In this document: positions 17,908 to 23,770 of the stretch, one piece after another | Layout of the letters: each line of letters begins with the position of its first letter | How positions within the stretch are numbered: the stretch's first letter is position 1 | DNA from: Bradyrhizobium sp. | GTDB lineage: Bacteria > Pseudomonadota > Alphaproteobacteria > Rhizobiales > Xanthobacteraceae | DNA length: 44,709 bases | Reading direction: 5' to 3' | Assembly (NCBI RefSeq): GCF_019242285.1 | Contig: NZ_JAFAVV010000003.1 | Location: forward strand, 1 to 44,709 | Translations under genes and position numbers: made by a program | Notes under the pieces: model-generated | What the model was told of the DNA's origin: nothing | The model's input: the letters and a program-made list of their open reading frames with translations, nothing else | Databases searched by the model: none

Positions 17908-18593
17908 GCGCGAACCCGATCAAGGTGCTGGTGATCGACGACGAGCCGCCGATCCGCAAATTGCTGCGGATGGGGCTGAGCACGCAGGGCTACGAGGTCC
18001 TCGAAGCCTCCAACGGCAGAAGCGCGCTGGAGATGCTGGCGAAAGAGCCCGCGCTGATCATTCTTGATCTCGGCCTGCCGGATATCGACGGTCACGATCT
18101 CCTGCGCATGATCCGCGGCCGCAACGACGCCGTGCCGATCGTGGTGCTGTCGAGCCGCGGCGACGAGGCCGGCAAGGTGCAGGCGCTCGATCTCGGTGCC
18201 GATGACTACGTGACCAAACCGTTCGGGATGGAGGAGCTGCTGGCCCGGCTGCGCGCGGCGCTGCGGCACCAGTTGCAGGTGCATGGCGAGCGGCCGGTGT
18301 TTCGCTCCGGCGATCTGTCCGTCGACCTGGTGCGCCGCATAGTCAAGGTCGGCGACAGGGACGTCAGACTTTCGCCGAAGGAGTATGACCTGCTGCGCGT
18401 GCTGGTGCAGCATGCGGGGAAGGTCCTTACCCACCGCTTTCTCCTGAAGGAATTGTGGGACGAATTGACCGACGCGCAATATCTGCGCGTCTATGTGCGC
18501 CAGCTCCGCCAGAAGATCGAGGTCGACCCGGAGCGGCCGCATTTCGTGCTGACCGAAACCGGCATCGGCTATCGTCTGCGCGCCCCGGACTAG
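17904..18593 (+). CDS. kdpE: KDP operon response regulator
   Basis: 229 residues of the OmpR/PhoB type. The receiver domain has the acidic pocket IDDEPP, the phosphorylated Asp55 in LIILDLGLPDIDG and the Lys of DDYVTKPFG. The winged-helix DNA-binding domain ends RQKIEVDPERPHFVLTETGI. It is translationally coupled to kdpD by a 4-base overlap. When phosphorylated, KdpE activates kdp transcription; the AT-rich near-palindrome at 10237 and the dyad at 10393 are the two candidate sites seen upstream. Having kdpDE in the same operon as kdpFABC implies positive feedback. Confidence 0.97.
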   Translation: MSANPIKVLVIDDEPPIRKLLRMGLSTQGYEVLEASNGRSALEMLAKEPALIILDLGLPDIDGHDLLRMIRGRNDAVPIVVLSSRGDEAGKVQALDLGADDYVTKPFGMEELLARLRAALRHQLQVHGERPVFRSGDLSVDLVRRIVKVGDRDVRLSPKEYDLLRVLVQHAGKVLTHRFLLKELWDELTDAQYLRVYVRQLRQKIEVDPERPHFVLTETGIGYRLRAPD

Positions 18594-18602
18594 TGCAAAT
18601 GC

Positions 18603-18627
18603 GGAACCATCTCGTTGCGCGAGGATT
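18603..18627 (+). promoter_or_regulatory. Weak general-stress (EcfG/RpoE2-like) promoter candidate for the DUF6496 gene
   Basis: GGAAC (18603-18607), 18 bases, then TT (18626-18627). This fits the relaxed rhizobial consensus GGAAC-N18/19-TT but not the CGTT -10 (GATT here). The predicted start lies about 20-25 bases before the DUF6496 ATG. Confidence 0.35.
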
Positions 18628-18654
18628 AGTTCCACGCAATCGGGAGAGATTTTC

Positions 18655-18867
18655 ATGGCACGCAAGGCAAGGAAATATTCAAAGAAGGCATCTTCGAGCG
18701 TCGAGCGCGCAATGAAGAAGCGCAAGCGCGGCAACCTGAAGAGCGGCCGCTCGGGCCGCAAGGTCAAGAGCCGCAAGCAGGCGATTGCGATCGGATTGTC
18801 CGAGGCGCGCAAGAAGGGCGCCAAGGTGCCGAAGAAGACGAGCAAGAAGCGCAAATCGAAGCGGTAG
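18655..18867 (+). CDS. DUF6496-like small, very basic protein
   Basis: 70 residues, 31 of them Lys or Arg, with no hydrophobic core: MARKARKYSKKASSSVERAM, then a central GNLKSGRSGRKVKSRKQAIA patch and a C-terminal KKTSKKRKSKR. The SRKQAIAIGLSEARKKG element is the recognisable DUF6496 signature. The composition is histone-H1-like and a role in nucleic-acid binding or nucleoid protection is plausible, but this is inference. GGGAGAG gives a strong ribosome site. The gene starts 61 bases after kdpE. A GGAAC-type stress promoter may drive it. ku, encoding a DNA-end-binding protein, lies next to it on the other strand. Confidence 0.85.
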   Translation: MARKARKYSKKASSSVERAMKKRKRGNLKSGRSGRKVKSRKQAIAIGLSEARKKGAKVPKKTSKKRKSKR

Positions 18868-18890
18868 GTTTGCGAGCGAGGTCACGCAGC

Positions 18891-19127
18891 GTGGGCTAGG
18901 ATTCGCCGAAGCTCGAAGAGCGAAGGCGAAGCGTGCCCACCGCCAAGATGCATGCTGTCGAGAGAATGGGAGGCACGGTGCTCCGCCCGATGCGAAGCAT
19001 CGCGCGTGTGCGTCTTAGAGCGTTTTCGAGCGAAGTGGATACCGGTTCGCGTGAAGAAAACGCGTCAAAACAAAGAAGCTGGAGCTTCCGTTCCGATTCC
19101 ATCGGAACGAAAAAGCTCTAGCCCACC
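18891..19127. repeat. GTGGGC intergenic repeat, copy 1, carrying a nested insertion
   Basis: The copy opens GTGGGCTAGG and closes TAGCCCACC. Inside are the submotifs shared with the other copies: GCGTGCCCACC, then GTCGAGAGAATGG followed by GGCACGG. A 105-base palindromic element (19016-19120) interrupts it just before the closing end. The right end overlaps the last codons of ku on the minus strand. Confidence 0.7.
19016..19120. repeat. RIME-like palindromic element with TAGAGC/GCTCTA ends
   Basis: The 105-base unit starts TAGAGCGTTTTCGAGCGAAG and ends GCTCTA. It contains an internal perfect hairpin, GTTCCGAT/ATCGGAAC. Sequences beginning this way are frequent between genes in Rhizobiales and resemble the rhizobial intergenic mosaic elements (RIME). 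It sits at the TTAG of the host GTGGGC repeat. Its right end supplies the stop codon of ku, and the hairpin may serve as the ku terminator. Confidence 0.65.
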
Positions 19128-20005
19128 TTGCGCTTGTGCCGCGCCGGCGAGCGATGCGCCTTGTTGGGCGCGCGCCGTTGCGTCGCGCGGCGCTGGCTCG
19201 ACCGCGCGTTTGTCCGCCGTGCCGCGCCTTTTCCCTTCAGGCTCTGCTTCAGCGCGTCCATCAGATTCACGACGTTGCTTGGCCGTTCTTCCGGCTCGGC
19301 GATCTTGATCGGTTTGCCGGCGGCCTTGCGCTTCACCAGCGTCCGCAACGCGTTCTCGTATTCGTCCTTGAATTTCGACGAGTCGAAATGCGCCGCCTTG
19401 CTGTCGAGGATGTGGACCGCGAGCTCGACCATGTCCTTCGAGATTTTCGGACTCTTGATGTCGTCGAAATAGTCGTCGGCGTCGCGCAGCTCGTAAGGAT
19501 AGCGCAGGGTGGTGCCGAGCAGGCCCTTGCCGAACGGCTCGATCATCAGCACGTGCTCGCGGTTGGTCAGCACGATGCGCGACAGCGCGACACGGTCCTG
19601 ATCCCTCATCGCGTCGCGGATCACCGCAAAAGCGTCGACGCCGGCCTTGCCGTCGGGTGCGATGTAGTAAGGATGGTTCAGATAACGCGGGTCGATCTCG
19701 TCCGTGGGCACGAAACTGTCGATCTCGATCGTATGGTTGCTCTCGATCTGCACCGCGTCGAGCTCGTCCTTCTCGATCTCGACATATTTGCCCTTGGCGA
19801 GCTCATAGCCGCGCGCCTTCTGCTCGCCCTCGACAATGTCGCCGGTCTCGGCATCGACCATCTGCTGCTTCAGCCGGTTACCGGTGTCGCGGTTGATCAT
19901 GTGGAAGCGCGTCTTCTCGACCGAGGTCGAGGCCGGGTAGAGCAGGACCGGGCAGGTCACCAGCGACAGTTTCAGCGAGCCTTTCCAATAGGCGCGGGGG
20001 GCCAT
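19118..20005 (-). CDS. ku: Non-homologous end joining protein Ku
   Basis: 295 residues. The bacterial Ku core starts MAPRAYWKGSLKLSLVTCPV and contains FHMINRDTGNRLKQQMVDAE, YELAKGKYVEIEKDELDAVQ and LRYPYELRDADDY. Ku forms a ring-shaped homodimer on double-strand DNA ends and recruits LigD, which is encoded divergently next door. After about residue 257 there is a long Arg/Lys/Ala-rich tail (for example ARRTNARSSQRRATQRRAPN), as in Ku proteins with extended C-termini that bind DNA or LigD. The last codons (GTG GGC TAG) lie in repeat sequence. An exact GGAAC-N16-CGTT promoter lies about 55 bases upstream of the ATG. Confidence 0.97.
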   Translation of the reverse strand: MAPRAYWKGSLKLSLVTCPVLLYPASTSVEKTRFHMINRDTGNRLKQQMVDAETGDIVEGEQKARGYELAKGKYVEIEKDELDAVQIESNHTIEIDSFVPTDEIDPRYLNHPYYIAPDGKAGVDAFAVIRDAMRDQDRVALSRIVLTNREHVLMIEPFGKGLLGTTLRYPYELRDADDYFDDIKSPKISKDMVELAVHILDSKAAHFDSSKFKDEYENALRTLVKRKAAGKPIKIAEPEERPSNVVNLMDALKQSLKGKGAARRTNARSSQRRATQRRAPNKAHRSPARHKRKVG

Positions 20006-20050
20006 TCACGATCTCCAGCGTTTCCAAGCCTTTATTTGCAGGGGCTTTTC

Positions 20051-20075
20051 GGAACTCCAACGGACGTTCGGGGTT
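20051..20075 (+). promoter_or_regulatory. EcfG-like promoter candidate for ligD
   Basis: GGAAC (20051-20055), 16 bases, then GGTT (20072-20075). This is one mismatch from GGAAC-N16-CGTT and fits the relaxed GGAAC-N18-TT form. It is interleaved with the opposing ku promoter and lies about 60 bases before the ligD start. Confidence 0.45.
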
Positions 20076-20083
20076 TTGGTTCC
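20059..20083 (-). promoter_or_regulatory. EcfG-type general stress promoter for ku
   Basis: On the minus strand the sequence reads GGAAC, 16 bases, CGTT (plus strand AACG at 20059-20062 and GTTCC at 20079-20083). This exactly matches the alphaproteobacterial EcfG (RpoE2-like) consensus at the right distance from the ku ATG. Confidence 0.7.
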
Positions 20084-20132
20084 GTAGAGGTGTGCTAGGC
20101 TCTCAAGGCCGGGCGATTACGAGAGACTGATT

Positions 20133-22829
20133 GTGCCGTCGCGAAAACTGTCGACCTACCGGAAGAAGCGCGATTTCGAGCAGACCTCCGAGCCCTCAGG
20201 CGAGGTCGAGGTCGCGCCGTCGAAGCGCCGCCGCTTCGTGATCCAGAAGCATGACGCGACCCGGCTGCACTATGACTTCCGGCTCGAGTTCGACGGCGTG
20301 TTCAAGTCCTGGGCGGTTACGCGCGGCCCCTCGCTCGACCCGCATGACAAGCGGCTCGCGGTCGAGGTCGAGGACCACCCGCTCGACTACGGCGACTTCG
20401 AAGGCACCATCCCCGAAGGCCAGTATGGCGGCGGCACCGTGCAGCTCTGGGACCGCGGCTACTGGGAATCGGACGATCCGGAACGTGGCTTCAAGAAGGG
20501 CGATCTCAAATTCACCCTCGATGGCCACAAGCTGCACGGGAGCTGGGTCCTGGTGCGCATGCGCCATAATCGCGACGGCAGCAAGCGCACCAACTGGCTG
20601 CTGATCAAGCATCGCGACGACTTCGCCAGGGAGGGCGAGGCGAACGACATCCTCGACGAGGATCGTTCGGTGGCCTCGGGCCGGACCATCGCGCAGATCG
20701 CCGAGGGCAAGGGCAGGGCGCCAAAGCCGTTCATGCTGGCGAAGAACGGCCGGGGCAGGGCCGACGCGGTGTGGAATTCCAACCGCGGTGAGGCCGCCGA
20801 GGCGCGCGCGAAAGCCAAAAATAACGACGAGGCTGATCCGAAGGCGACGTCTGCGAAGGCGCAGGCGGCGGTGACAGCGAAGGCAAAACGGATCGATTCG
20901 ATTCCCGATTTCGTCGCGCCGCAGCTCTGTGCCGCGGTCGATCAGCCGCCGGGCGGCGCGAATTGGGGCCACGAGATCAAGTTCGACGGCTACCGGGTGC
21001 AGCTTCGTGTCGAGCACGGCAAGTCGACGCTGAAGACCCGCAAGGGCCTCGACTGGACCGACAAGTTTCAGGCCATCGCGCAAGAGGCGCGGGCGCTCCC
21101 GGACGTCATGATCGATGGCGAGATCGTCGCGCTCGACCACGACAATGTGCCGAATTTCTCCTCGCTGCAGGCGGCGATCTCCGACGGCGATACCAGCCGG
21201 CTGATCTTCTTCGCCTTTGATCTTCTGTTCGCGGAGGACATGGACCTGCGCCGGCTGCCGCTCTCGGAGCGCAAGCGTCGGCTGAAGGAGCTGTTGGACG
21301 CGCGGCCGAAGAGCCAGGCGAAATCGGTCCGCTATGTCGAGCACTTCGAGGCCGAAGGCGAAGAGGTGATGGAATCGGCGCGCAAGCTGAAGATGGAGGG
21401 TATCGTCTCCAAGCGGCTGAGCGCGCCCTATCAGTCCGGCCGCACCGAGAGCTGGACCAAGGCCAAGGTCCGCGCCGGGCAGGAGGTCGTGATCGGCGGC
21501 TGGAAGACCACCGGCGGCAAGTTCCGCTCACTGATGGCCGGCGTACAGCACGATGGTCATCTCGCCTATGTCGGCATTGTCGGCACCGGCTTCGGCCAGG
21601 ACAAGGTCAAGTCCATCATGCCGGCGCTGAAGGCGGCGGCATCGCGAGAGAGCCCGTTCGGCGGCAAGAACGCGCCGCGCAAGACGCGCGAGATGCACTG
21701 GGTGAAGCCGGAGCTGGTGGCCGAGATCGAATTTGCCGGCTGGACCGCCGACGGCAACGTGCGCCAGGCCGCGTTCAAAGGGTTGCGGCTGGACAAGGCA
21801 GCGAGCGAGGTGGTGGCGGAACGCCCGCACATGGCCAGCGTCGCGCAGCCCGCGACGGCGCGGGCCCAGGTCAAATCGGCGAAGGCGGCCACCGCGCGGG
21901 CCAAGCCCGCGGACAAGAACGGCGGCGAGGTGATGGGCGTCGTCATCTCCAAGCCGGACAAGGAGCTGTGGCCGGACGGCGGCGACCGCGAGGGCGTGAC
22001 CAAGCTCGACCTCGCGCGCTATTTCGAGCAAGTCGGCGAATGGATCATCCCCTATATCAAAGGGCGGCCGTGCTCGATCGTGCGCGCGCCCGACGGCATC
22101 GATGGCGAAAAATTCTTCCAACGTCACGGCATGCAGGGCACCTCGAAGCTGCTCGAGCTGGTCAAGGTGTCGGGTGACCGCAAGCCCTATCTGCAGATCG
22201 ATCGAATCGAAGGTCTCGCGGCGGTCGCCCAGGTGGGGGGCCTTGAACTACACCCATGGAATTGCGCCCCCGATGAATACGACATGCCGGGACGGCTGGT
22301 GTTCGATCTCGACCCCGCGCCTGATGTCGCGTTCGCCGAAGTGATCGAGGCGGCGAAGGAGATGCGGCAACGTCTTTCCGACCTCGGAATGGAGAGCTTC
22401 TGCAAGTCCACCGGCGGCAAGGGCCTGCATGTCGTCGTGCCGCTGCGTCTCGGTGCGAAGGACAAGGTGAGCTGGCCCGAGGCCAAGGCTTTCGCGCAAG
22501 GCGTCTGCCAGCTGATGGCGGCCGAGGATCCCGAGCGCTACCTGCTCAACATGTCGAAGAAGCTGCGCAAGGGGAAGATCTTCCTCGATTATTTGCGCAA
22601 CGACCGGATGTCGACGGCGGTCAGCCTGCTGTCGCCGCGGGCGCGGCCGGGCGCCACGGTGTCGATGCCGCTGAGCTGGTCGCAGGTGAAGGACGATCTC
22701 GATCCGAAGCGCTTCACCATCCGCACCGCACCGAAGCTGATGGCGAAGAACAAGGCCTGGCAGGGATTCGACGACGCGGCCTCATCGATCAAGGCGGCGA
22801 TCAGGAAGCTTGCGGAGAAGGCCTCTTAA
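20133..22829 (+). CDS. ligD: Multifunctional ATP-dependent DNA ligase D
   Basis: 898 residues from a GTG start after GAGAGA. Domain order is phosphoesterase, ligase, polymerase. [12 protein letters not shown] (His40, His46, Asp48) with [20 protein letters not shown], removing 3'-phosphates and ribonucleotides. LIG: the adenylated Lys283 in HEIKFDGYR, then DGEIVALD and the C-terminal OB part. POL: a primase-like domain with the metal-binding [10 protein letters not shown] and [14 protein letters not shown]. Ala/Lys-rich linkers join the domains. With Ku it processes and seals double-strand breaks. It is transcribed divergently from ku across a 127-base region with interleaved stress-type promoters. 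The PE-LIG-POL order matches Pseudomonas-type LigD. Confidence 0.97.
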   Translation: MPSRKLSTYRKKRDFEQTSEPSGEVEVAPSKRRRFVIQKHDATRLHYDFRLEFDGVFKSWAVTRGPSLDPHDKRLAVEVEDHPLDYGDFEGTIPEGQYGGGTVQLWDRGYWESDDPERGFKKGDLKFTLDGHKLHGSWVLVRMRHNRDGSKRTNWLLIKHRDDFAREGEANDILDEDRSVASGRTIAQIAEGKGRAPKPFMLAKNGRGRADAVWNSNRGEAAEARAKAKNNDEADPKATSAKAQAAVTAKAKRIDSIPDFVAPQLCAAVDQPPGGANWGHEIKFDGYRVQLRVEHGKSTLKTRKGLDWTDKFQAIAQEARALPDVMIDGEIVALDHDNVPNFSSLQAAISDGDTSRLIFFAFDLLFAEDMDLRRLPLSERKRRLKELLDARPKSQAKSVRYVEHFEAEGEEVMESARKLKMEGIVSKRLSAPYQSGRTESWTKAKVRAGQEVVIGGWKTTGGKFRSLMAGVQHDGHLAYVGIVGTGFGQDKVKSIMPALKAAASRESPFGGKNAPRKTREMHWVKPELVAEIEFAGWTADGNVRQAAFKGLRLDKAASEVVAERPHMASVAQPATARAQVKSAKAATARAKPADKNGGEVMGVVISKPDKELWPDGGDREGVTKLDLARYFEQVGEWIIPYIKGRPCSIVRAPDGIDGEKFFQRHGMQGTSKLLELVKVSGDRKPYLQIDRIEGLAAVAQVGGLELHPWNCAPDEYDMPGRLVFDLDPAPDVAFAEVIEAAKEMRQRLSDLGMESFCKSTGGKGLHVVVPLRLGAKDKVSWPEAKAFAQGVCQLMAAEDPERYLLNMSKKLRKGKIFLDYLRNDRMSTAVSLLSPRARPGATVSMPLSWSQVKDDLDPKRFTIRTAPKLMAKNKAWQGFDDAASSIKAAIRKLAEKAS

Positions 22830-22830
22830 T

Positions 22831-22869
22831 TCATTTCCGGGGTACGCAGGCGCGATTCCCCGGAAATGA
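22831..22869. terminator. Bidirectional terminator between ligD and the DUF3309 gene
   Basis: TCATTTCCGGGG (22831-22842) pairs perfectly with CCCCGGAAATGA (22858-22869) around a 15-base loop. It starts right after the ligD stop and lies 20 bases beyond the convergent DUF3309 stop, so it can serve both genes. Confidence 0.7.
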
Positions 22870-22888
22870 GCATCTCGCGTGCGAAGGC

Positions 22889-23053
22889 TCAGATGCGTCC
22901 GAGCAGCAGCAGGATGACCAGGATCACGATGACGAGCCCGAGGCCGCCGCCGCCATAATAACCGGTGCCGTAGAACGGGCCGCCGCCGATGCCGCTGAAG
23001 CCGCCGAGCAGCGCGATGATGAGGATGATGAGGATGATCGTACCAATCGACAT
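22889..23053 (-). CDS. DUF3309 small membrane protein
   Basis: 54 residues from the ATG at 23053, which has an ideal AAGGAGG site; the track start at 23146 adds upstream untranslated sequence. The product is MSIGTIILIILIIALLGGFS, a Gly/Tyr-rich loop (GPFYGTGYYGGGG) and a second hydrophobic helix ending LLLLGRI. That is a two-span inner-membrane hairpin, the standard DUF3309 form. The function is unknown. A GCCTC/GAGGC hairpin lies in the leader just before the ribosome site. An exact EcfG-type promoter at 23111-23135 indicates stress induction. The neighbour ku also has such a promoter. Confidence 0.88.
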   Translation of the reverse strand: MSIGTIILIILIIALLGGFSGIGGGPFYGTGYYGGGGLGLVIVILVILLLLGRI

Positions 23054-23110
23054 GCCGCCTCCTTGAAGCCTCTCGCGAGGCCCTTTGTCAGTTCCATGAT
23101 GTGCCGGGGA

Positions 23111-23135
23111 AACGAGCGGGAACATTGAAAGTTCC
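23111..23135 (-). promoter_or_regulatory. EcfG-type general stress promoter for the DUF3309 gene
   Basis: On the minus strand the sequence reads GGAAC, 16 bases, CGTT (plus strand AACG 23111-23114 and GTTCC 23131-23135). This is an exact consensus match about 60 bases before the DUF3309 start. Confidence 0.65.
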
Positions 23136-23219
23136 GTTTTTTGCACTGCGATCGTGTGCGCTGCTCTTCTTTTCGCGACGGATGCGACTACATGCGATAA
23201 AACAGCAACAGGTGTTCCG

Positions 23220-23531
23220 ATGTCAGCGCCACTCGTGGTTTCGATTCCGCATCGCCTCGGCCGCGAGGAGGCGGTCCGACGCCTGAAAACCGGCCTGACG
23301 CGCGCAGCAGCGCACGTTCCGGTGCTGAGCGTCGACGAAGAACGTTGGGACGGCGATCACATGTTCTTCCGCGTCCGCGCGCTCGGGCAGGCGGCGTCAG
23401 GCCATATCGACGTCGAGGAGGACCACGTCCGGCTGGAGGTGATGCTGCCCTGGCTGCTGCAGCGCTTTGCGCAAGCCGCCCAGACGATGATCCGCGATCG
23501 CGGCAAGCTGCTATTGACCAAGAAGAACTGA
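23220..23531 (+). CDS. Polyhydroxyalkanoic acid system family protein
   Basis: 103 residues from the ATG at 23220; the track extends it upstream to 23154 without support. The sequence begins MSAPLVVSIPHRLGREEAVR and continues RLKTGLTRAA, then ERWDGDHMFFRVRALGQAAS, GHIDVEEDHVRLEVMLPWLL and AQTMIRDRGKLLLTKK. This matches the small PHA-granule-associated family named polyhydroxyalkanoic acid system protein. Its biochemical role is poorly known; links to PHA granules come from the family name and neighbours in other species, and no PHA genes are near here. It is divergent from DUF3309 and convergent with treY, separated from it by a repeat. Confidence 0.82.
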   Translation: MSAPLVVSIPHRLGREEAVRRLKTGLTRAAAHVPVLSVDEERWDGDHMFFRVRALGQAASGHIDVEEDHVRLEVMLPWLLQRFAQAAQTMIRDRGKLLLTKKN

Positions 23532-23560
23532 TCGGGCCTCGTTTTTAGCGAGATGCGGAG

Positions 23561-23770
23561 GGTGGGCTAAGCGCAGCGTGCCCACCAATTACGGGCAATG
23601 CCGTCGAGAGAATGGTGGGCACGGCGCTGCGCGCCTTAGTCGTACTAAGTCACATGTGTGGTGCTCTCGTTGAAACTCTTGAGCTTTTTGGAACGACCAT
23701 ATTTGCACAAAGACGAGTCGATTCAATGGCTTGAGTCTTCTTGTGACTCAGTACGATTAGCCCACCCTAC
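23561..23770. repeat. GTGGGC intergenic repeat, copy 2, interrupted by a MITE-like insertion
   Basis: The left end is GGTGGGCTAA and the right end TTAGCCCACCCTAC. Shared submotifs are GCGTGCCCACC and CGTCGAGAGAATGGTGGGCA. A 117-base insertion splits off the right end at TTAG. The treY stop codon (TAG, 23767-23769) is part of the right end. Confidence 0.75.
23640..23756. mobile_element. 117-bp MITE-like element with 14-bp terminal inverted repeats and TTAG duplication
   Basis: The left end TCGTACTAAGTCAC (23640-23653) and right end GTGACTCAGTACGA (23743-23756) are inverted repeats matching at 13 of 14 positions. TTAG flanks the unit on both sides (23636-23639 and 23757-23760). Removing the unit plus one TTAG restores an uninterrupted repeat end, CCTTAGCCCACC. 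The interior is AT-richer than its surroundings and has no ORF, so it would depend on a transposase elsewhere. The family was not identified. Confidence 0.7.

Noticed and set aside
23119-23135. Plus-strand GGAAC at 23119 considered as a stress promoter for the PHA-system gene
   Set aside because: No CGTT or TT follows at 16-19 bases in the expected register; the match belongs to the minus-strand promoter of DUF3309.
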